Of a stretch of DNA of 52,406 nucleotides, positions 17,304 to 24,207 are shown piece by piece. Under the pieces are notes generated by a model that saw only the letters and a list, made by a program, of their open reading frames with translations, ran no database searches and was not told the origin of the DNA. Each line of letters opens with the position of its first letter. Position 1 is the first letter of the stretch. The DNA comes from Actinomycetes bacterium. Lineage in GTDB: Bacteria; Actinomycetota; Thermoleophilia; Gaiellales; F1-60-MAGs149. The stretch spans positions 1 to 52,406 of the forward strand of contig JANYCN010000055.1 of the NCBI GenBank assembly GCA_025360225.1, given 5' to 3'. The translations under genes were made by a program, and so were the position numbers.

Positions 17304-18896
17304 GTGGATCTTCTCGCGAACCTCGCTGCGCCGGTCGCCGGCGCTGCGGCATCGCTCGCCGGTGGCGGCACGCCCGACGTCCTGCTCGAGCGCCCCGCCG
17401 ATCCGGCACACGGCGACTACGCGACGACCGTCGCGCTTCGGATGGCTCCGAGCCTGAAGCGGGCGCCGCGGCAGATCGCTGAGGAGATCGCCCAACGGAT
17501 CGGCAGCGGTGGCGACATCGCCTCGGTCGAGATTGCCGGCCCGGGGTTCATCAACCTTCGCCTGTCACCAACCTGGTATCGCAACGCGGTGACGCGTATC
17601 CGCGTCGACGGTGACCGGTACGGCGCCGGTCGGCATGATGCGCGCCGCAACGTGCTCGTCGAGATGGTGTCCGCCAACCCGACGGGGAGCCTGACCGCAG
17701 GGAGCGCGAGAAACGGCGCGTACGGCGACGCCGTTGCGCGCCTCGTCGCGTTCGCTGGACATGACGTGGTGCGCGAGTACTACTTCAACGACGCGGGCGT
17801 ACAGATCGACCGGTTTGGCGAGTCCGTCCGCGCCCGCAAGCGGGGCGAGGAGCCGCCCGAAGGCGGGTATCCCGGGCCCGATCCGATCGCCCTTGCGGCG
17901 GAGATCGACCTTCCCGGAGACGCCTCGATCGCCGAGTGGTCGGCCGCCGCCGTGCCGATCATGTTCGAGCGCATCAAGGCGACGCTCGCCCGCTTGCGGA
18001 TCGACGTCGACATCTGGTTCTCCGAGCGCGACCTTCACGCCTCGGGCGCGATCGCACGGGCGATCGGCACCGCGCGCGCAGCCGGGCACGTCTACGAGCG
18101 GGATGGCGCGGTGTGGCTCGCGACGACGCCGTTCGGTGACGACAAGGATCGTGTTCTGATCAAGGCTGACGGCTCGACCACCTACTTCGCCGCCGACCTT
18201 GCGTACATCGAGCACAAGTTCGCGCGCGGCCATGATCGGTTGCTCTACATCCTCGGCGCCGATCATCACGGCTACGTCGGGCGATTGAAGGCGGCAGCGG
18301 CGTGCCTTGGCCACGAGCCGGCGAGCGTCGAGGTGCCGATCTACCAGATGATCACCGTCTCGGGCGAGCGCATGGGGAAGCGCCGGGGGAACGTCGTCAC
18401 CGCGGACGAGCTGATCGACGCGATCGGCGTTGACGCGGCGCGTTACTTCCTCGTTGCCCGTTCCCACGACCAGGCGATGGACATCGACCTTGACCTGGCC
18501 GTCGCACAGAACAGCGAGAACCCGGTGTTCTACGTGCAGTACGCGCACGCCCGTGCGGCGAAGCTGCTCCGCGACGCCGGTCGGAGCACGGCGACGAGCT
18601 GGGCCTACGATCCGCGTCCGCAGGAGAACACGCTCGTCAAGCGACTCGCCGAGTGGCCGGCTGTCGTCCGCGAGGCAGCGGAGCTGCGCGCGCCGCACCG
18701 TGTCGTCGGCTACGTGCACGCCCTGGCAGGTGACTGGCACCGCTATCACCATGACGGCAAGGTCGACCCGACGCTTCGCGTCGTCAACGATGATGCGGAC
18801 GCACGCGACTTCCGACTCGCCCTCACCGAGGTCGTCGCGACGACGATCCGCACCGCCCTCGCGCTCGTCGGGGTCGCCGCGCCCGACGCGATGTAG
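17304..18896 (+). CDS. argS: Arginyl-tRNA synthetase with an atypical HIGH region
   Basis: A 530-residue class I synthetase. The order of parts fits ArgRS: an N-terminal Add-1 domain (residues 1-110), the catalytic core starting VEMVSANPTGSL, YFNDAGVQIDRFGESVRAR, the Rossmann core (YFAADLAYIEHKF, ILGADHHGYVGRLKAA), the KMSKS-like loop VSGERMGKRRGNVVT, and the C-terminal anticodon-binding domain (FYVQYAHARAAKLLRDA; LAGDWHRYHHDGKV). Where the HIGH signature (usually HVGH) is expected, residues 131-134 read TAGS, so both histidines are missing. The reading frame is intact and the KMSKS loop is good, so the gene looks functional. GTG start. Confidence 0.93.
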   Translation: MDLLANLAAPVAGAAASLAGGGTPDVLLERPADPAHGDYATTVALRMAPSLKRAPRQIAEEIAQRIGSGGDIASVEIAGPGFINLRLSPTWYRNAVTRIRVDGDRYGAGRHDARRNVLVEMVSANPTGSLTAGSARNGAYGDAVARLVAFAGHDVVREYYFNDAGVQIDRFGESVRARKRGEEPPEGGYPGPDPIALAAEIDLPGDASIAEWSAAAVPIMFERIKATLARLRIDVDIWFSERDLHASGAIARAIGTARAAGHVYERDGAVWLATTPFGDDKDRVLIKADGSTTYFAADLAYIEHKFARGHDRLLYILGADHHGYVGRLKAAAACLGHEPASVEVPIYQMITVSGERMGKRRGNVVTADELIDAIGVDAARYFLVARSHDQAMDIDLDLAVAQNSENPVFYVQYAHARAAKLLRDAGRSTATSWAYDPRPQENTLVKRLAEWPAVVREAAELRAPHRVVGYVHALAGDWHRYHHDGKVDPTLRVVNDDADARDFRLALTEVVATTIRTALALVGVAAPDAM

Positions 18897-18899
18897 CCA

Positions 18900-19775
18900 G
18901 TGGGCGTCGTCGCGACGCTGGGTGACCTCCTGCTCGACGTGTCGTGCCGGCCGTCGACGACCCTCCGCCCGGATACCGACACGCCGTCGGCGAACACCCT
19001 CGAGGCCGGTGGTCAGGCCGCGAACGTGGCGGCGTGGGCGGCGACGAGTGGCGCGGCGGCGCGCCTTATCTGCCGTCGCGCGGACGATCCTGCCGGTCGA
19101 CTCGCCGCGGAGCGGTGCCGCATGCGAGGGGTGGCCGTCGTCGGGCCGAGCGGCTCGGGACCGTCCGGGATCGTCGTTGCGCTCGTCGGCGGGGATGGCG
19201 GGCGCTCGATGTTGACGGATCGCGGTACGTCCGCGTTGCTCGCGCCCGCTGACATCGATGAGCGGTTCCTTGACGATGTCAGCTGGCTGTTCGTCTCGTG
19301 CTACTCGCTGCTCGCTGAGCCGACGATCGGAGCAGCGCTGCGTGCCGTCGCTCTCGCTCGCGCTCGCGGCGCCTCGATCGCCGTTGACATCGCATCGCGT
19401 GGCGCGATCGAGGAGGTCGGCGTGGAAGGTGTTCTCGCGCTGGTGCGGGAGATCAACCCGGACATCGTCCTCGCGACGGCGGACGAGCTCGCGCTGGTTC
19501 CGGCGGGCGCCATTGCGCTGGCGTCGCTCACGGTGCTCAAGCAGGGCCCGAGAGGCGCTGGCCTCCGCGGTCGCATCAACGTCGACCGACCGCCCTGCGC
19601 TGGCAGGGTGATCGACACCCTTGGTGCTGGCGATGCACTCACCGGTGGGATGCTCGCGGCCCTTGCGCGTGGCGCCCATCCGGTGGACGCGCTCGATGCG
19701 GGCATGCGCGCCGCTGCTTCCTGCGTTGAGCGGCGCGGCGCCATGCCGCCGGTGCCCGGCGAGCCTACGGCGTGA
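18900..19775 (+). CDS. PfkB-family carbohydrate/nucleoside kinase
   Basis: A 291-residue ribokinase-like protein. It has the N-terminal glycine pair region (AGGQAANVAAWAATSG, the PfkB signature 1 equivalent) and the C-terminal signature DTLGAGDALTGGMLAALARG, with the catalytic Asp in GAGD near residue 243. The middle (DIASRGAIEEVGVEG...INPDIVLATADELALV, VLKQGPRGAG) matches the substrate/ATP core. Substrate unknown: ribose, fructose-type sugars and adenosine are all possible in the family. The GTG start lies 3 bases after argS. The 3' end overlaps the convergent methyltransferase gene by 11 bases. Confidence 0.85.
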   Translation: MGVVATLGDLLLDVSCRPSTTLRPDTDTPSANTLEAGGQAANVAAWAATSGAAARLICRRADDPAGRLAAERCRMRGVAVVGPSGSGPSGIVVALVGGDGGRSMLTDRGTSALLAPADIDERFLDDVSWLFVSCYSLLAEPTIGAALRAVALARARGASIAVDIASRGAIEEVGVEGVLALVREINPDIVLATADELALVPAGAIALASLTVLKQGPRGAGLRGRINVDRPPCAGRVIDTLGAGDALTGGMLAALARGAHPVDALDAGMRAAASCVERRGAMPPVPGEPTA

Positions 19776-20583
19776 CGTCTGCCGGCCGTCGAGCGACGCA
19801 GTAGCAGTACCCCGCCGCGAACGGGCGCAGCGGTACCCGGACGCCGCGTCCTTCAAGCCACCAGCCGGCGACGGAGAGCCGGAGCATGAGCGCGATCGCG
19901 ATCCTTCGAGCCTGCCAGGAACGCGTCCCGCGCGTGAGACCGGCGAGGTTCACGATCCCGAGGTTCGACGACACCAGGTAGCCCGAATCGACGATCTCGA
20001 GGCCCGCATCGCGGTGCGCGTCGGCCAGGTCGCGCGCGGTGAGCAGCACGTGAACGTCGTAGGCCGCGCGGTTCACGAGCCGCATCACCCGTCCGGAGAC
20101 GCCGGGCATGTTCGGCGTCACCGTCACGACCGTGCCTCCCGGTCGAAGCAGGTTTCCGCATGCCGCGACCGCCGCGACGGTATCGTCAAAGTGCTCGACA
20201 ACGCCGAAGGAGATCACCGCGTCCTGTGCGCCGAGCACCTCTGCCGGCGGGTCGAACATGTCGGCAAGGATGATCTCGCCGGCCACGCCGGCAGCGGCGA
20301 GCACGTCGCGTGACTGCTCGCAGCCGAGCGGCGAGTAGTCGATGCCGCGCACCGTCATGCCGAACTGGCGGGCGAAGTACGGGAGCCAGAACGAGCGCGC
20401 GCAGCCAACCTCCATCACCGACGCGCCAGCGCCCAGCACCCCGACGTGGCGTGCGAAGAGGTGGTGGAACGTGCGGTTGACGTGGTTCCAGACGCCGGGG
20501 CGCGTCGGATCGACGCCGCTCGCATCCGCGCCACTCGTCCAGCGCGCGTCCCAGAACTCGACCCCTGCCTTGTCCATCGTCAC
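19765..20583 (-). CDS. Class I SAM-dependent methyltransferase
   Basis: A 272-residue protein with a clear SAM-binding core: VMEVGCARSFWLPYFARQ (motif I), VRGIDYSPLGCEQS (motif II), DAVISFGVVEHFDDT (motif IV, 'FGVVEHF' in the UbiE/small-molecule style) and LLRPGGTVVTVTPNMPG (motif V). The tail carries a hydrophobic segment and LRPFAAGYCYCVARR. Substrate unknown; the '..FWDARWTSG..' start resembles methyltransferases acting on lipids or glycans. Start is GTG at 20583 or the ATG two codons later. It is divergent from the tRNA-Gly gene. Confidence 0.85.
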   Translation of the reverse strand: MTMDKAGVEFWDARWTSGADASGVDPTRPGVWNHVNRTFHHLFARHVGVLGAGASVMEVGCARSFWLPYFARQFGMTVRGIDYSPLGCEQSRDVLAAAGVAGEIILADMFDPPAEVLGAQDAVISFGVVEHFDDTVAAVAACGNLLRPGGTVVTVTPNMPGVSGRVMRLVNRAAYDVHVLLTARDLADAHRDAGLEIVDSGYLVSSNLGIVNLAGLTRGTRSWQARRIAIALMLRLSVAGWWLEGRGVRVPLRPFAAGYCYCVARRPADVTP

Positions 20584-20619
20584 GCCGCGGAGACTACCCC
20601 AAGGCGCGCGGCGGCGGTG

Positions 20620-20625
20620 TATACT
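20620..20625 (+). promoter_or_regulatory. -10 element of the tRNA-Gly promoter
   Basis: TATACT lies 8 bases before the first tRNA base in an otherwise GC-only stretch, which is a normal distance for a tRNA promoter. No convincing -35 hexamer is seen about 17 bases upstream. Confidence 0.55.
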
Positions 20626-20633
20626 CGCCGCAC

Positions 20634-20706
20634 GCGGATGTAGCTCAGCTGGTAGAGCGACGGCTTCCCAAGCCGTAGGTCGCGGGTTCGAACCCCGTCG
20701 TCCGCT
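20634..20706 (+). tRNA. tRNA-Gly (anticodon CCC)
   Basis: A full cloverleaf folds by eye. The acceptor stem is GCGGATG (20634-20640) with CGTCCGC (20699-20705), including one G-U pair. The D-arm contains AGCTCAGCTGGTAGAGC. The anticodon stem ACGGC/GCCGT encloses the loop TTCCCAA with anticodon CCC, and the T-arm GCGGG-TTCGAAC-CCCGT is canonical. The discriminator base is T, as is usual for bacterial tRNA-Gly. The 3' CCA is not encoded (TCA follows). It decodes GGG. Confidence 0.97.
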
Positions 20707-20803
20707 TCACGGAGGTGCCTATGGTGACGACCGCCGAGGCGCATCATCCGGGTGCAGATCCTGCTCGCGCGTGCCCCTGGCTCTCTGGCTGGCTACGGCC
20801 CGC

Positions 20804-22882
20804 TCAGCGGATTCGGGTCAGGGTCGGCGAGGCTGGGTCGCCGCTCGCCAGGTAGTACGAGAAGGCGTTGTCGCCGCGCCAGTCGACGACGCCCTCGAAG
20901 AAGCCGGGGCCGGCGGTATGAACGCCGCCGAGGAAGCCGATGACGGTGTCGTGTCGCGCCACGACGATCGCCCCGTCCTCGACCGGGTGGTCGACGGATA
21001 GGTCGACGCCAACCCATGATGTTCGGCTCGCGGCCTGCGGCTTCGGCGCGTGCACGGCCACGAGCCGCGCGTCCGTCGCGGTGGCGGTCGACCCGATCCT
21101 GGTGCCGAGCAGGTCGCGGTACCGGCCGCGCGCGAAGATCCGGTTCCAGCCCTCCGCGGCGCTTGGGAACCAGGCGTCGTACGTCCGCCGTCGTGCGAGC
21201 ACCGAGGCGAGGCCGAGCGGGTACGGCGCGGGCTTCTCGAACGCATCTACCTGCCGCACCCGGGTGCTGGCAGGCACGCGGGCGAGGTCGACGCCCTCGA
21301 ACGTCGGCAGCGGCGCGATGCCGAGGACGCCGAAGACCGTCGGCAGAAGGTCGACCGTGCTCGTCGGCGCGTCGACGACGGCGCCCGACCGCTGGCCCGG
21401 CGTGTGGACGATCATCGGCACCGCGTAGAGCTCGTCCTCCGGTGTCCCGGTGGCCGGTGATCGGAACATCTCGCCCGGTGAGAAGTTGATGCCATGGTCG
21501 GCGGAGAGGACCAGCAGCGTCGTGTCCCAGAGCCCGGTCGCCTTCAGTCGCGCGATCAGCCGTCCGACGACCAGGTCGGCAGCGCCGGCCTGGAGCGCGT
21601 ACTCGGCGGCGCGGGTCTGCGCCCGCCACCGGTCGACCGGAACACGATCGCCCTCGGCACCTACCTCCGGGTCGTCCAGACGGGTTCCGTCCGGCGCGAG
21701 GTACCACGGCCGGTGGGGGAGCAGGGCGTGCAGGAAGTGCAGCGTCGGCGGCTCGTGCGCCCGGATCCGATCGATGAACGTCCCCGCGACCTCGACCTGC
21801 ACGTCCGGGTAGCGCCACGAGACGTGGCGGACCTTCGCGAACGGGTCGACCGTCGTCCTGTTGTCCGGGAGCGCCTCGAAGCCACCCCAGCCGGTGTCTG
21901 TCGCGGGGAGGCGGCTGCGGAGGAAATCCGGCAACACCAGGGTGCCGTACGCGACGGCGGCGTCGTTCAACACGGACCGGAACGCGTGCGGCGCGTGCAG
22001 GACGTTTCCGAGGCAACGAGAGGAGACGCAGAGGTTCGTGACCGGCTCGAAGGCGTCGATGCGGTACGCCCGGTCGAGGAGGCTGAAGGCGTTCGTCGGG
22101 AAGGAGCTGGCGTTCGGCAGCGCCCCCGCGGGGCCGTACCTGCTCGCGAGCAGCCCTGGCACGGCGCGCTGCGTCTGGTTGTCCATGCCGATCGCGTTCC
22201 GGTACCACGTCGACGCGGCGGCCAGGGCGGCGAGGTTCGGGTACCGGCTGGGATCGATCGCGTCGGTGCGGTCGAGGAGCATCGCCAGGTTCGCCTCGTC
22301 GAGCACGATCCAGACGATCGTCGGCCGGGAGACGAGCTTCGCGGGAGGAAGCGAGACGTCGACCGCGTCGTGACCGCGCACCAGGGCGCCTGACTGCGAC
22401 ACGAACAGGAACGTGGCCAGCACGAGCGGCGCCAGCAGGCCCATCAGGCTTGCGATCGAGCGAGCCGCCCGGACACGTGTCACGAGCACGCTGAGCAGCG
22501 TTGCTGCCACGAGCGCGCTGGCGACGGTCGCGACGTCGGGCAGGCCGAGCCGGACGCAGACGACGAGGGCGGCGAGGACGTATCCGACAGCGAGGCCGAG
22601 AACGCGCCAGAGCGCCAGGAGCCGGCGTCGCGTGCGGGCGAGGAGCGCGACGGCGAACCAGGCCGCGGGCGGTCCGAGCACGGTCACCAGCGCGAAGAGG
22701 ACGACGCGCCCCGCGGGCTGGTAGGCGGCGACGAACATCGTCGGGTTCTTCCCGTAGAGGTCGAGGAGCGGCTGTCCGATCCCGGCCGTGAGGGCTCCGG
22801 TGACGGCCGCCAGCGCGGTGAGCAGCTCGCGCCCACGGGCAGCCCTGCTAGTGGGCGTATCTCTCGAAGCCGGCGCCGTCAT
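20804..22882 (-). CDS. Membrane-anchored sulfatase/alkaline-phosphatase-fold enzyme
   Basis: A 692-residue protein. Residues about 25-185 hold four to five transmembrane helices (e.g. AGRVVLFALVTVLGPPAAW, LMGLLAPLVLATFLFVSQ). The extracellular part is a sulfatase-type domain: TIVWIVLDEANLAMLL (first metal site), IGMDNQTQRAVPGLLASRYG (likely Thr nucleophile, as in phosphoglycerol transferases, not the Cys of true sulfatases), HFLHALLPHRPWYLAPDG, LLVLSADHGINF (second metal site), then VPMIVHTPGQ and VDLLPTVFGVLGIAPLP. This layout resembles LtaS/OpgB-like phosphotransferases acting on lipid or glycan head groups. Substrate unknown. Its 3' end faces the tRNA, and tdk starts upstream after 21 bases. 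Confidence 0.82.
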   Translation of the reverse strand: MTAPASRDTPTSRAARGRELLTALAAVTGALTAGIGQPLLDLYGKNPTMFVAAYQPAGRVVLFALVTVLGPPAAWFAVALLARTRRRLLALWRVLGLAVGYVLAALVVCVRLGLPDVATVASALVAATLLSVLVTRVRAARSIASLMGLLAPLVLATFLFVSQSGALVRGHDAVDVSLPPAKLVSRPTIVWIVLDEANLAMLLDRTDAIDPSRYPNLAALAAASTWYRNAIGMDNQTQRAVPGLLASRYGPAGALPNASSFPTNAFSLLDRAYRIDAFEPVTNLCVSSRCLGNVLHAPHAFRSVLNDAAVAYGTLVLPDFLRSRLPATDTGWGGFEALPDNRTTVDPFAKVRHVSWRYPDVQVEVAGTFIDRIRAHEPPTLHFLHALLPHRPWYLAPDGTRLDDPEVGAEGDRVPVDRWRAQTRAAEYALQAGAADLVVGRLIARLKATGLWDTTLLVLSADHGINFSPGEMFRSPATGTPEDELYAVPMIVHTPGQRSGAVVDAPTSTVDLLPTVFGVLGIAPLPTFEGVDLARVPASTRVRQVDAFEKPAPYPLGLASVLARRRTYDAWFPSAAEGWNRIFARGRYRDLLGTRIGSTATATDARLVAVHAPKPQAASRTSWVGVDLSVDHPVEDGAIVVARHDTVIGFLGGVHTAGPGFFEGVVDWRGDNAFSYYLASGDPASPTLTRIR

Positions 22883-22903
22883 CGGCGCACGATACTACGC
22901 CGG

Positions 22904-23536
22904 CTATGCCGGATGGTAGGGACGGGCGAGGCGGCGGCTGCGGCACGCCGTTGGCTCGGGGATGCCAACCTGGTGACAGTCGCGGCACCGTGCCTCGTAC
23001 TGCTCGCCGGCGCCAACCACCACGAGCGCACCGTCGAACGGTGCTGGCTCGCCGTTGACGAGGCGCTGGGTCATCGTCGCCGCAGCCCCGCAGCGATGGC
23101 ACACCGCCTGCAGCTTGTCGACGAACTCGGCGACGGCAAGCAGGTGCGGCATTGGCCCGAACGGCAGGCCGCGGTAGTCCGTGTCGAGACCAGCGCAGAC
23201 GACACGTCGACCGCCCCGCGCGAGAGACTGGACGACGGCGACGAGGTCGTCTGAGAAGAAGTGCGCCTCGTCGACGCCAACGACGTCGGCGTCCTCGGCC
23301 AGCTCGCGGAGGGCGCCAGCGGTCGCCACCGGTCGAGCCTCCATGCGCATCCCGGCGTGCGAGACGACCGCTACGGCGTCGTAGCGATCGTCGATCGCCG
23401 GCTTGACGATGCAGACCTGCTGCCGGGCGATCTCGGCCCGTCGCATGCGCCGCATCAGCTCCTCGCTCTTGCCGGAGAACATCGGCCCGCAGACGACCTC
23501 GAGCCAGCCATGGGAGGAGGGTGCCAGTCGCATCAC
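22904..23536 (-). CDS. tdk: Thymidine kinase (class II)
   Basis: Phosphorylates thymidine with ATP for salvage. The 210-residue protein has the P-loop CGPMFSGKSEELMRRMRRAE, the Walker B/DEAH-like VVGVDEAHFF, VVCAGLDTDYRGLPFGPM (lasso and substrate loop), and four zinc-binding cysteines as two CxxC pairs (VCHRCG; RCRDCH). Length fits the class. The first codons are GTG ATG, so the start is 23536 or 23533. It is 10 bases downstream of the phosphoribosyltransferase gene on the same strand, so a salvage operon is likely. Confidence 0.95.
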   Translation of the reverse strand: MMRLAPSSHGWLEVVCGPMFSGKSEELMRRMRRAEIARQQVCIVKPAIDDRYDAVAVVSHAGMRMEARPVATAGALRELAEDADVVGVDEAHFFSDDLVAVVQSLARGGRRVVCAGLDTDYRGLPFGPMPHLLAVAEFVDKLQAVCHRCGAAATMTQRLVNGEPAPFDGALVVVGAGEQYEARCRDCHQVGIPEPTACRSRRLARPYHPA

Positions 23537-23546
23537 CCGCGAGATC

Positions 23547-24035
23547 TTACGGGGCCGGTCGGACGGCGAGGTACTCCGTCACCCGCGTCCAGGGGTACAC
23601 GACCCACGCGTTCGTCTCGACGACGTGATGGTCGGGGCGCTGGCCGGTCTCGTCGCGCCCGGGCTTGAAGTGCAGCACCGCGGTGGTCGGGATGCCGCCT
23701 GCCAGTCGGATGCGCGCGACGACCGCCTCGATCGTGCGCCCAGAGTCCCAGACCTCGTCAACGACGAGCACGCGCTGGTCGCGCAGAAGAGGATCGGCTG
23801 GAAACTGGAGGAACGTCGGCGCGTCGCGGCGCCCACCCGCGTCGTCATAGAACTCGACGGCCGCGACGAGGATGTTCTTCACCCCGAGCAGGTACGCGAG
23901 GATCCCACCGGGGATCAGCCCGCCCCGCGTGATCACGAGCATCAGGTCGTGCTGCTCGGCGCGGACACGGTCGCCGAGCTCGACGACGAGCCGCGCGACA
24001 TCATCGAGGTCGAGCACCACGCGGTCCTGATCCAC
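23547..24035 (-). CDS. Purine phosphoribosyltransferase (xanthine/hypoxanthine type)
   Basis: A 162-residue type I phosphoribosyltransferase. The PRPP-binding signature is VLVVDEVWDSGRTIEAVVAR, and the N-terminal loop LVITRGGLIPGGILAYLLG carries the conserved Arg-Gly pair. The C-terminal block DHHVVETNAWVVYPW resembles xanthine/hypoxanthine transferases, where this segment contacts the base; exact base preference cannot be read. I chose the GTG at 24035 because no in-frame ATG lies near and upstream residues are arginine-rich noise. It leads the minus-strand unit with tdk. Confidence 0.88.
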   Translation of the reverse strand: MDQDRVVLDLDDVARLVVELGDRVRAEQHDLMLVITRGGLIPGGILAYLLGVKNILVAAVEFYDDAGGRRDAPTFLQFPADPLLRDQRVLVVDEVWDSGRTIEAVVARIRLAGGIPTTAVLHFKPGRDETGQRPDHHVVETNAWVVYPWTRVTEYLAVRPAP

Positions 24036-24062
24036 GCCGTCATCGTATCGAAGCGGGAGCGA

Positions 24063-24098
24063 CGCCCAAGTGCACGGAGCGTTCCGTGCACTTGGGCG
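24063..24098. promoter_or_regulatory. Perfect 16-bp inverted repeat between divergent genes
   Basis: CGCCCAAGTGCACGGA (24063-24078) and its exact reverse complement (24083-24098) are separated by GCGT. It lies in the 172-base gap between the divergent phosphoribosyltransferase and large secreted-protein genes, 27 bases from the former's start. No T-run follows on either strand, so an ordinary intrinsic terminator is unlikely. It could be an operator for a dimeric regulator or a 5'-leader hairpin. No known riboswitch was recognised in the rest of the gap. Confidence 0.6.
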
Positions 24099-24207
24099 AC
24101 GTCCCCCATCCGGTGGATCGAGGACCGACCGTGCGTGGGCGATGGAGACGGTGGAGCCGCACCCGCGGTGTCTGAACCCGTACCGCACGGAACTGAATGG
24201 AGTCGTC

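Noticed and set aside
17565-19856. A 763-codon minus-strand frame opposite argS and pfkB
   Set aside because: Long antisense frames are expected opposite GC-rich codons. Composition is Arg/Asp/His-rich with no domain, while the plus-strand genes have full motifs. The same applies to 24904-26316 and 41583-43136.
20721-20855. A 44-codon ORF behind GGAGG just after the tRNA
   Set aside because: The ribosome-binding site looks good, but the predicted peptide has no recognisable features and its second half is antisense to the end of the sulfatase-fold gene. I cannot support it without expression data.
24099-24207. A possible riboswitch (c-di-GMP or c-di-AMP class) upstream of the secreted repeat protein
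   Set aside because: I looked for conserved cores of these classes and found none. Only a weak 7-bp pairing (24129-24135 with 24184-24190) is present.
24070-24207. Earlier starts (including ATG 24142) for the large secreted protein
   Set aside because: They place 20-46 polar residues ahead of the signal peptide. The TTG at 24208 has GGAG at a good distance and gives a normal signal sequence.
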